Shown here: piece after piece, positions 42,256 through 49,458 of the stretch
Numbering within the stretch: the stretch's first letter is position 1
How the letters are laid out: every line of letters begins with the position of its first letter
DNA from: an uncultured Pedobacter sp.
GTDB taxonomy: Bacteria; Bacteroidota; Bacteroidia; Sphingobacteriales; Sphingobacteriaceae
DNA length: 64,000 nucleotides
Assembly: GCF_946480185.1 (NCBI RefSeq)
Contig: NZ_CAMLIG010000002.1
Coordinates: forward strand, 186,001 to 250,000
Direction: 5' to 3'
The notes under the pieces: generated by a model
The model's input: only the letters and a program-made list of their open reading frames with translations
What the model was told of the DNA's origin: nothing
The model's database searches: none
Made by a program: the position numbers and the translations under genes

Positions 42256-43092
42256 ATGGCGAATTATCAATTACCCCCTCTAAAGGATGAAAGGTTATTT
42301 GAGGAGTTAACATGTGATCTATTCAATTTTATAGAAAACACCTCGTCATACGAGAATATAGATTTTCAAACATTTGGTGTGAAAGGACAAAATCAGAAGG
42401 GGATTGATGTCTTTTCTGCTAAAACCAAAACAGTAATACAGTGCAAATTGAAAAGCATTGGACGAAAAGACGAGACTATAAGGAAAAATCTAATTCAAGA
42501 TATAAATGCCGACTTAGAAAAAGTAAAGGATTTAAAGATTGATTTTGAGAAGTTTATTTTTGTTTCCACATTTCGTGATGATGCTCAAATACAGGAATAC
42601 CTTAATCAAATTAAGAAAGAACAGGAACTATCATTTCATTTATATTATTGGGGATGGGATACTATAACAAAACATATTGAACAATCAGAAACTTTATTAC
42701 ATAAGTATTTCCCAAAGTTTGTAAAGAAATCTAAACCTGTAAAAGCCAAAATTGAATTACCTGATGGGGCTTTGGGAAAAGAGCTTTCCAAGAAGAACTA
42801 TATTGATTATCTAAAAAAGCGATATGGTGATTGGAAACAGATTGAATTAAATAAAAAAAGCGAAAAATTCAATTGGGCAGCATTTACCATATCATTATCT
42901 AAACGATATAAAGCTTCAGGGATTAATTATATTGATATTCGATATTTTGATGATTTGGCATCGTATCTCAAAAGCCGAATTGATGGGACAATAATGGGAA
43001 AAGTAAACAAATCTAAAGGAATTAAAAACTATTCAGAGTTTGAAGGGTTCTCGGAGGCGAAATCTAAAAAAGACACTGGGAAGTCTATATAA
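42256..43092 (+). CDS. Mrr-like restriction endonuclease (278 aa)
   Basis: The first ~110 residues form a PD-(D/E)xK nuclease: LFEELTCDLF near 14-23 gives the first Glu, VKGQNQKGIDV near 42-52 the Asp (51), and VIQCKLK the Gln62-x-Lys64 pair. The rest is helical with a YYWGWDTITKHIE segment typical of Mrr-like proteins from conflict islands. The start codon directly follows the ATPase stop (40480-42255), so it belongs to the same operon. Its 3' end overlaps the traD-like gene by 8 bases on the other strand, which marks the right edge of the insert. Confidence 0.82.
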   Translation: MANYQLPPLKDERLFEELTCDLFNFIENTSSYENIDFQTFGVKGQNQKGIDVFSAKTKTVIQCKLKSIGRKDETIRKNLIQDINADLEKVKDLKIDFEKFIFVSTFRDDAQIQEYLNQIKKEQELSFHLYYWGWDTITKHIEQSETLLHKYFPKFVKKSKPVKAKIELPDGALGKELSKKNYIDYLKKRYGDWKQIELNKKSEKFNWAAFTISLSKRYKASGINYIDIRYFDDLASYLKSRIDGTIMGKVNKSKGIKNYSEFEGFSEAKSKKDTGKSI

Positions 43093-43726
43093 ACTCCCCA
43101 ATATCAAAATCACCCAAATCACTTTTCCGCAAGGTGGAAGAACTGTCCTCCGTTTCAGATAAAAGTGTGCTATCCAAAAGCTCGGCAATTTTTCGGGATG
43201 CACCCTCAATGGAATTTTCCAGTAGGCTGAATAATTCAGTTCCCTGTAATTTTTGAACTATGGCTATCGCTGTTTCCTTTTGAGCCTGTTCCAAATTTTC
43301 TTTTTGGAGCAATGCCCCTACAGAGCTTAGTTCGTCATAGGTAACCCCTTGGGCAAAACCGTTATTGCCACCGGATATTCCGTACCTGTTCCATTCTTCT
43401 TCCTCTTCTTCTAAATCAGGCATATTACTGAAAACTTCGTCCAGTTCTTCCTGCGGAATTTGAATACCTACGTTTTCATTTTCGTCGTATTCAATGTCTA
43501 AATTATCAGGGTTTATCTCTTGTTCCTCCATTTGGCTTTCATTGGTAGCGTTTGGCACTGAAAGGCTTCTTACAGACCTGGGTTGCCCCATGATATCAGG
43601 CAGGTTCGGGTTAACCTTTTCCTGCGTAGGCTTTTCCTGCGACTTTTTATGAATAACAATCTTATCCTGCAAAAGCAGGACAATAACGATGAGCAGGCAA
43701 ATCACAATTACTATTTCCATAATCAA
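43085..43726 (-). CDS. Conjugal transfer protein, TraD-like (213 aa)
   Basis: One N-terminal membrane helix (IVIVICLLIVIVLLLQ) is followed by a long acidic, low-complexity stretch (residues about 60-120, Glu/Asp/Asn-rich with a LEEEEEEWNRYG run). A helical C-terminal domain ends DLGDFDIGEFI. This organisation is that of the TraD-type protein commonly encoded between the DUF3408 gene and traE in Bacteroidota ICEs. Here traE lies 4.3 kb further left, beyond the island. Its stop overlaps the nuclease gene by 8 bases, tail to tail. The name follows common annotation; function is not defined. Confidence 0.65.
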   Translation of the reverse strand: MIMEIVIVICLLIVIVLLLQDKIVIHKKSQEKPTQEKVNPNLPDIMGQPRSVRSLSVPNATNESQMEEQEINPDNLDIEYDENENVGIQIPQEELDEVFSNMPDLEEEEEEWNRYGISGGNNGFAQGVTYDELSSVGALLQKENLEQAQKETAIAIVQKLQGTELFSLLENSIEGASRKIAELLDSTLLSETEDSSSTLRKSDLGDFDIGEFI

Positions 43727-43731
43727 ATACT

Positions 43732-44169
43732 TTAAAAAATGGGTTTAAACTTTTCGTTGAAATCATCGGTAATTGCTTTTTCAAACATTTCAAAATGATG
43801 CTCCAATATATTGTCAAGATAGGCATACAAGGGTATCTCATCTTTACCAATGACCTGCACAATTCGGGATAATCTTTCGTGATATTCCTGCCGGATGTAA
43901 ATACTTTTATCCCCCCGTTTAGTCATCGAGTGAGTTTTCAAAAAGTTTTCGCCGTAGCTTCCGTCAAGGCTTTTCTTGGTGCGGTTCCTTTCCCGTTGTA
44001 CAGGTTTGCTTTGTGATAATTCTTCCTGTTTTACCTTTTCCTTTTCTTGCTCTTTCGCAGGTTCGGGCGGAAGCTGTAGACCTTCCTTTTTAACTCCGTC
44101 CACCATCAAGTTCATCATCAGCTCTTCATTAATGTCTGGCGTGATTTTTCTTTTATTATCTTTTTCCAT
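43732..44169 (-). CDS. DUF3408 protein of the ParA/tra operon (145 aa)
   Basis: The N-terminal half is Lys/Glu/Gln-rich and disordered. The C-terminal half (from about residue 80) is the DUF3408 domain: SMTKRGDKSIYIRQEYHERLSRIVQVIGKDEIPLYAYLDNILEHHFE, a ribbon-helix-helix-like unit. It lies between traA (5-base gap upstream) and the TraD-like gene (5 bases downstream). DUF3408 proteins are thought to act as DNA-binding partners of the ParA-like TraA. Confidence 0.85.
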   Translation of the reverse strand: MEKDNKRKITPDINEELMMNLMVDGVKKEGLQLPPEPAKEQEKEKVKQEELSQSKPVQRERNRTKKSLDGSYGENFLKTHSMTKRGDKSIYIRQEYHERLSRIVQVIGKDEIPLYAYLDNILEHHFEMFEKAITDDFNEKFKPIF

Positions 44170-44173
44170 AGGA

Positions 44174-44941
44174 CTATAATTGAATGATGTTTAAAAATTC
44201 GCTGATGAACAGATTTAACTGGCAGGCTTTCATCAAACGTTCATCGGGTGGCATTACGGTAGAACGAAAAACTGTTTTGCTGTCCACTTCGCTTTCCTTG
44301 CGAAATCGGGTGCTGTTCTTAACTTGGCTCTGCATCAGGCTTATCCCCAATTGCTCAATAAGCTGATTGTACACACCGTACAGAGGTGTGCTTTCCCTAC
44401 CGTCCACCTGGTTCCAGAAAAGATTAATAGTTTCTATGGACGTTTCGCCTTTTTTCATAATCACGTCCTGTAAAAGTTGCGTGAAGATGAGCGTACTTTC
44501 CATTACTAAACGATCTGCCGTTATGGGTGTAAAAATGTGATGCATTCCTGCCAATGCATTTAGGATGCCAGGTGTGTTCACGGTTCCGGGCAGGTCAAAA
44601 AATACCACGTCAATTGGAACTGGAGAAGTGTTTACAAATTCGTGTGCCGCATCCAATACGCTGTCTGCTTTGTGCTGTATAATGGGATAGGCTTTTTTGT
44701 TGATGGTAGTGAATTGCTTGTATGCCTGCTTTTTCAAAGCCTCATTTTCCATTACCATTGCCAAATCCCGAGTTTTCATTTTCATCAGGCTGTGCTGCGG
44801 AAAATCCGCATCAAATACAGCTACGTTGTAGCCCAATCGATAGTGCATTGTACTGGCGACAAGCGTTGTAAAGGTGCTTTTGCCAACACCGCCTTTTTGA
44901 GAAGAAAAGGCGATAAACAGTGGTTTCTTTTTTGTGTCCAT
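44174..44941 (-). CDS. traA: ParA-family ATPase TraA (255 aa)
   Basis: A ParA/MinD-class ATPase: SSQKGGVGKSTFTTLVAS near residue 15 is the deviant Walker A, VAVFDADFPQHSL the A' motif, and VVFFDLPGTV the Walker B. The family segregates DNA or positions the transfer machinery. It is the first gene of the - strand tra operon, reading away from the mob genes. The ~750-base region upstream of it holds the operon promoter and the putative oriT. Confidence 0.9.
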   Translation of the reverse strand: MDTKKKPLFIAFSSQKGGVGKSTFTTLVASTMHYRLGYNVAVFDADFPQHSLMKMKTRDLAMVMENEALKKQAYKQFTTINKKAYPIIQHKADSVLDAAHEFVNTSPVPIDVVFFDLPGTVNTPGILNALAGMHHIFTPITADRLVMESTLIFTQLLQDVIMKKGETSIETINLFWNQVDGRESTPLYGVYNQLIEQLGISLMQSQVKNSTRFRKESEVDSKTVFRSTVMPPDERLMKACQLNLFISEFLNIIQL

Positions 44942-45483
44942 ATTATTAAAATTTAAAGTTTACATCTTCTTGTTTTCAGGCTTGCAGGCTATCAGTCAGG
45001 CAACCCCGATTTCGTTCTCTCTTTCTTGCAGGATAGCTATCAAGTTTGCATTCGGGAATTACTGATTGCCTGCTTCCTTGACGTACAGCAACCCTGCATC
45101 CATTCCAGTATCTTGTCAGGCAGGATTGCGGTCTTTCATTCGTTCCGTCCGCCATTCAATCCATCAGACGGGCAGGACATTTTGATAGCAGGCTGTCATG
45201 CTTTCCAGCATTCCTGCAATTTTGCTTTTTTGCATTCCTGCAATCCAGCAGGCAGGATAACCTGCAATCTGGTCATCTTGAAATACGGGCTGACTGTCTG
45301 CTTGCCGACATTCAAGCACAAAGAACCAATCAATTTCATTCGATTGTATACGGATGGCATTGTTTGGCATTTAGAGGTAGCATTTGGCACTGTTACATAG
45401 TGCAACACTTTCGTGAACAGATCTTTACTTTGTATTGTGATTTTTATTAACGGATTTATGCGAAAATCTTTGATATATCTGGA

Positions 45484-45520
45484 GGTAACAGGAACGGCAT
45501 CGAGCCGTTTTTCCCTGTTA
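45484..45520. promoter_or_regulatory. Nested hairpin upstream of mobA
   Basis: An outer pair GTAACAGG/CCCTGTTAC encloses an inner ACGGC-atcga-GCCGT stem followed by TTTTT. The inner stem plus T run has terminator form on +. It may stop transcription into the mob genes or form part of oriT. Confidence 0.5.
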
Positions 45521-45526
45521 CATTCA

Positions 45527-45551
45527 ATCCGCCCCGCAGGGCGGATTTTTG
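45527..45551 (+). terminator. Terminator-like hairpin upstream of mobA
   Basis: ATCCGCCC (45527-45534) pairs with GGGCGGAT (45539-45546), loop 4 bases, followed by TTTT (45547-45550). It is GC-rich in an AT-rich element and has standard terminator form on the + strand. Confidence 0.6.
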
Positions 45552-45568
45552 TGTTCACCAGAACACGG

Positions 45569-45639
45569 CAAGTTGTGTTTTGAGGCACCCTAAACCGAGT
45601 TTAGTGCCTCAAAACAACTTGCTCCGCCAACTGGCGGAG
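45569..45639. repeat. Paired inverted repeats just upstream of mobA (oriT candidate)
   Basis: CAAGTTGTgtTTTGAGGCAC (45569-45588) is mirrored by GTGCCTCAAAACAACTTG (45603-45620) with a two-base interruption and a 14-base centre that reads CCTAAACCGAGTTT. A second dyad CTCCGCCA/TGGCGGAG follows at 45622-45639. Relaxases of MobB type recognise such dyads next to nic. Position directly before mobA/mobB supports oriT. Confidence 0.5.
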
Positions 45640-45692
45640 GGCAGAAAAACCTCCGAAGTCGGTTTTTCGTGTAAATTATAAATGGATTAGTG

Positions 45693-46124
45693 ATGAATGA
45701 GAACAGTAACAGAAAACGGAACAATGGCGGTCGCAAGCCGAAGCTCAACCCCAGCACCCACCGCCACGTTTTCCGATTGACAGATGAGGAAAATGCCGAA
45801 CTTTTATCGCTTTTTGAAGCATCGGGAATACCCAATAAAGCCAAGTTTATCATTTCGCAGGTATTCGGAAAGGAAATGAAGACGGTTAAAATTGATAAGG
45901 GAACAGTTGATTTTTATATGCGACTGACATCGTTTCACAGTCAGTTCCGGTCAATAGGTGTCAATTATAATCAGATTATAAAGCTGTTATACCGTCATTT
46001 TTCGGAGAAAAAAGCGGCAGCGTACCTGTACAAATTGGAAAAACAGACGGCTGAAATGGCGATGCTATGTCAAAAAATCATTCAGCTCACCGAGGAATTT
46101 GAAGCAAAACACCTGAAGAAATAG
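45693..46124 (+). CDS. Mobilisation accessory protein MobA/MobC-like (143 aa)
   Basis: I start at ATG 45693; GTG 45690 would add one residue. The N-terminus is basic, then HRHVFRLTDEENAELLSLFEASGIPNKAKFI is the ribbon-helix-helix pattern of relaxosome accessory proteins (MobC/MobA of Bacteroidota). The C-terminal half is helical. These proteins bend and open DNA at oriT for the relaxase. The relaxase gene follows 8 bases later. Confidence 0.85.
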   Translation: MNENSNRKRNNGGRKPKLNPSTHRHVFRLTDEENAELLSLFEASGIPNKAKFIISQVFGKEMKTVKIDKGTVDFYMRLTSFHSQFRSIGVNYNQIIKLLYRHFSEKKAAAYLYKLEKQTAEMAMLCQKIIQLTEEFEAKHLKK

Positions 46125-46132
46125 CGATAGAA

Positions 46133-47407
46133 ATGATAGCAAAAATTGGAAGAAGCGCAAATTTATATGGGGCTTTGGCGTACAATCAGCTTAAAGTGGA
46201 GCATGAAAACGGGCAAATTTTGTTTGCCAATAAGATGATTGAAACCGCAAGCGGTCATTATTCCGTGACACAATTAGCACAATCTTTTGCCCCTTACCTC
46301 ATTGCTAACCGCAATACTGAGAAACATACGTTGCATATTTCGCTCAATCCCGATCCGAAAGATACCGTTGACGATGATAAATACAGGGAAATGGCAGAGC
46401 AGTATATGCGTGAGATGGGCTACGGCGAACAGCCTTTTGTGGTCTTCAAACATACCGATATTGACCGTAGCCATATTCATATTGTTTCGGTTTGCGTGGA
46501 TGAGCTGGGTAAAAAGATTTCAGACAAGTTCGAAAAAATGCGGTCTATGAATGTATGCCGTGAGCTAGAAAAGCAACACGGATTGATACCTGCAACAGAT
46601 AAGGAGCATGAGAAGAACGACAAAATTTTCCATCCGGTACATTATCGGGCAGGCGATATAAAAAGCCAAATCGCTTCGGTAGTACGGCACCTCCCGAACT
46701 ATTATCAATATCAAACTTTGGGAGAATACAATGTCTTGCTTTCTCTGTTCAATGTTACCACCGAAAAAGTAGAGGGCGAGTTGCAGGGAAAGATGAAGCA
46801 GGGGTTACTATATATCTCGTTAAATGAAAAAGGACAAAAAGCCGGACATCCGTTCAAGGCTTCCTTATTTGGTAAAAACGCAGGGCTTCCGGCTTTGGAA
46901 TTGCATTTTGCAAAATGTAAAGAGGCTTTAAAAAACCATCCGACAAAGCCAACCCTAAAAGCTGCGGTTACCATTGCCTTGCAATCAACAAGTAATGAGC
47001 AAGCTTTTAAAAAGCAGTTAATGGAACAGGGCATTAATGTAGTGGTACGTAGAAATGATGCAGGTCGTATTTACGGAATGACGTTTATTGACCACAATTC
47101 CAAAACGATCTGGAATGGCTCAAATTTAAGCAAAGAGCTTTCTGCCAATACCTTTAGTGATTATTGGAACAATAATATCAAACCGGAGACTAAAGAGTCT
47201 ACTATATCACAACCAAAGATACCCACATCAAATGATGCAGATCTTCCTGTGGAGGAACCACACCATTTGTTCGACTTCTTAACCACGGGCAAACACGAAG
47301 ACGGTTTAATAGAAGCATTGGGCGGTTTACTACCCGAAGCACAGGGCGAAGATTATGAAGAACAGGATTTTGCCAATAAAATGAAGAAGAAAAAAAGAAG
47401 ACTTTAA
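46133..47407 (+). CDS. Relaxase/mobilisation nuclease MobB (424 aa)
   Basis: A relaxase of the MOBP-like type common to Bacteroidota elements, with a conserved Tyr in the first 20 residues (SANLYGALAYN). HTDIDRSHIHIVSV near residue 108-121 provides the two metal-binding histidines, in the HxH motif. The N-terminal ~250 residues hold the nuclease; the C-terminal tail is helical and Lys/Glu-rich. It nicks one strand at oriT and pilots it into the recipient. It lies 8 bases after the accessory gene. The usual third gene (the coupling protein) is displaced by a 2-kb insert. Confidence 0.92.
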   Translation: MIAKIGRSANLYGALAYNQLKVEHENGQILFANKMIETASGHYSVTQLAQSFAPYLIANRNTEKHTLHISLNPDPKDTVDDDKYREMAEQYMREMGYGEQPFVVFKHTDIDRSHIHIVSVCVDELGKKISDKFEKMRSMNVCRELEKQHGLIPATDKEHEKNDKIFHPVHYRAGDIKSQIASVVRHLPNYYQYQTLGEYNVLLSLFNVTTEKVEGELQGKMKQGLLYISLNEKGQKAGHPFKASLFGKNAGLPALELHFAKCKEALKNHPTKPTLKAAVTIALQSTSNEQAFKKQLMEQGINVVVRRNDAGRIYGMTFIDHNSKTIWNGSNLSKELSANTFSDYWNNNIKPETKESTISQPKIPTSNDADLPVEEPHHLFDFLTTGKHEDGLIEALGGLLPEAQGEDYEEQDFANKMKKKKRRL

Positions 47408-47616
47408 CAAGTCAGATTTTTGATATTGTTTATTTGATCTAAAACCTGTTTACGGAATATTTACTACGTAATTTAGAAGCAGCTTAATTTATTCAAGTGA
47501 TTGCTTAAATAAGCATATAATTATCTTGGCACAATAGATAAGATTTCTTGCATAAGACTACAAGTCGACATTAATCAAATCAATCGTTTTAAAAACAACT
47601 CATCAAAATAAGATAT

Positions 47617-48183
47617 ATGACAGGAAAACTGAGATATTATTTACGAGCTAACACAGATATTGACGATAAACAAATCGATAGAATAATTTCATGCTTCAAA
47701 CAGAGGACTGTAAAGAAGAACACAATTTTACTTTCTGAAGGAGAGATATGCAAAGAGTTTTATTTTGTTCATAGCGGTTGTATTCGTACATATTATTTAA
47801 CTAAACAAGGACATGAAAAGACTAGATATGTTGCTTTCGACAACTCGTTCATTACCTCCATTTCAAGTTTCATATCCCAACAACAATCTTTTGAATTCGT
47901 TGATGCACTTGAGAATTCTGAATTAATAGTAATAAGCCATAAAGATTTTTATCAATTAGTAGCTGACATTCCAAAATGGGCGAATTTTTATAGAACATTT
48001 TTAGAAATGGCTTATATCTTGCAAAACAAAAAAATAGAGAATTTAGTGACTCTTTCAGCAAAACAACGCTACGACAGGTTAATGGCTGAAAGACCAATAT
48101 ACATTCAACGGCTCTCAAACAAAATACTAGCATCATATCTCGACATAGCACAAGAAACTCTAAGTAGACTTAAATCGAAATGA
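47617..48183 (+). CDS. Crp/Fnr-family transcription regulator (188 aa)
   Basis: The first ~130 residues are a cyclic-nucleotide-binding fold: KKNTILLSEGEICKEFYFVHSGCIRTYYLTKQGHEKTRYVAFDNSFI. The C-terminal ~50 residues read RLSNKILASYLDIAQETLSRLKSK, the HTH of Bacteroidota Crp-like regulators. The usual phosphate-binding Arg of Crp is not obvious, so the ligand is unknown. It heads a three-gene insert with a TPR protein and a DHFR-like protein between the relaxase and coupling-protein genes. Confidence 0.85.
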   Translation: MTGKLRYYLRANTDIDDKQIDRIISCFKQRTVKKNTILLSEGEICKEFYFVHSGCIRTYYLTKQGHEKTRYVAFDNSFITSISSFISQQQSFEFVDALENSELIVISHKDFYQLVADIPKWANFYRTFLEMAYILQNKKIENLVTLSAKQRYDRLMAERPIYIQRLSNKILASYLDIAQETLSRLKSK

Positions 48184-48256
48184 TTTTTTTTGACCTATAT
48201 CAATGCACACGATTTTAGAGTACTTTAATTTTGTACTCACATTTTAATCAAACAAT

Positions 48257-48679
48257 ATGCAATTCGACCCAGATAACAAAATAGTCAAGCTTTGTGCTCA
48301 AGGCATGGACATGGAAGGAAAAGGCAATGCTGAAGAAGCAAGTAAACTTTTTCTTCAAGCATGGAACGAGTCTACTAACGACTTTGAAAAATTTACTTCA
48401 GCTCATTATGTTGCTCGGCATCAAAAAAGTATCGTAGAAAAATTGAAATGGGATGAAACAGCTTTGCATTTGGCATTAAAAATAAATGACGACACTGTTA
48501 GAGGAACTTACTCTTCCTTATATTTAAACATTGCCAAATGTTATGAAGATTTAAACGACTTTGACAACGCAAGAAAAAATTATCAATTAGGACTTTCTTT
48601 TACAAACCTATTGCCCGACAATGGATACGGAAATATGATGAGAGTCGGACTTCAAAATGGTATTGAAAGAGTAAAATAG
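48257..48679 (+). CDS. TPR-like small protein (140 aa)
   Basis: A soluble, helical protein with three TPR-like pairs: GKGNAEEASKLFLQAWNES, KWDETALHLALKIND and SLYLNIAKCYEDLNDFDNARKNYQLGL. Similar proteins sit beside Crp/Fnr regulators and RibD-like reductases in Bacteroidota and are sometimes mis-annotated as rRNA methyltransferases; no methyltransferase motif is present. It lies 73 bases after the Crp gene. Confidence 0.65.
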   Translation: MQFDPDNKIVKLCAQGMDMEGKGNAEEASKLFLQAWNESTNDFEKFTSAHYVARHQKSIVEKLKWDETALHLALKINDDTVRGTYSSLYLNIAKCYEDLNDFDNARKNYQLGLSFTNLLPDNGYGNMMRVGLQNGIERVK

Positions 48680-48722
48680 TGGCAATTTTACTTTTAAAAA
48701 ATTAAGACATACAATATTAGAT

Positions 48723-49289
48723 ATGAGAAAAGTAATAGCAGCAATTAATATGACACTTGACGGTGTTTGCGACCACACTGTAGGTATAGTAGACGAGAAT
48801 CTTCATCATCATTATTCAGACCTTGTAAATAATGCAGGAGTAATGCTATATGGTCGGACAACCTACCAACTAATGCAATTTTGGCAAACATTATTGACAA
48901 ATCCATCTGACCAAAAGTCAATGAACGACTTTGCATTTTCAATAAACAAGATTGAAAAAATTGTTTTTTCAAACACATTAAAAGATACAGGCTGGGACAC
49001 TGCAAAAATTGCAAACCGACCACTTGAAGAAATAGTTTTGAACCTCAAACAAGAATCAGGTCATGACATTTTAATAGGTAGTCGCAGTTTGATTATTCAA
49101 CTTCTAAATAGCAACCTCATTGACGAATTTCAAATTTGTATTCATCCAATGGTTGAGGGAAAAGGTTTAAAACTGTTTGACCAGATCAAAGAGAGAATTG
49201 TTTTCAAACTCAACAATACAAAAACCTTGAATTCAGGTGTGACAATATTGTATTATGAACCGACTAAAAAGAAAACAACGAAACATTAA
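48723..49289 (+). CDS. DHFR/RibD C-terminal family reductase (188 aa)
   Basis: The product starts MRKVIAAINMTLDGVCD, the first strand and Gly loop of the RibD_C/dihydrofolate reductase-like family. GVMLYGRTTYQLMQFW gives the conserved ArgThrTyr block and SGHDILIGSRSLIIQLL the NADPH-binding GS loop. Members use NADPH on unknown substrates; they are not true folate reductases. It closes the three-gene insert and is followed by 169 bases without a gene before the coupling protein. Confidence 0.82.
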   Translation: MRKVIAAINMTLDGVCDHTVGIVDENLHHHYSDLVNNAGVMLYGRTTYQLMQFWQTLLTNPSDQKSMNDFAFSINKIEKIVFSNTLKDTGWDTAKIANRPLEEIVLNLKQESGHDILIGSRSLIIQLLNSNLIDEFQICIHPMVEGKGLKLFDQIKERIVFKLNNTKTLNSGVTILYYEPTKKKTTKH

Positions 49290-49458
49290 CAGAGGTTTTA
49301 TATAGATACTTCAAAAATGGTACTATTCAAAAGTTGAGTAGAAGCTAAATTTCTAGTCATTCTGCCAAACACTACCACAGAGCGCCATTGACTGCCATAT
49401 TCTTATAGCCCTTCCACAGAGCCTTTAAATTCAAGCCCGAACATTAAAACTTAAAATA

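Larger units (their letters stand above)
44942..45692. other. Putative oriT and control region between traA and mobA
   Basis: These ~750 bases separate divergent traA (-) and mobA (+). The part 44970-45400 carries many degenerate copies of GCAGG/CCTGC words (for example TTGCAGGCT, CAGGCAGGAT, ATTCCTGCAAT, CCAGCAGGCAGGAT). The right part has four stem-loops: 45484-45520, 45527-45546, 45569-45620 and 45622-45639. In related ICEs this position next to the mobilisation genes holds oriT. Overlapping frames here are repeat artefacts. The nick site cannot be fixed from sequence alone. Confidence 0.55.

Noticed and set aside
45026..45588. Overlapping open frames on both strands between traA and mobA
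   Set aside because: They follow the repeated GCAGG/CCTGC words, have repeated IAGM-type peptides and lie where oriT is expected.
48723..49289. True dihydrofolate reductase giving trimethoprim resistance
   Set aside because: The sequence fits the RibD C-terminal-like family, which lacks the folate-binding residues of DfrA proteins.
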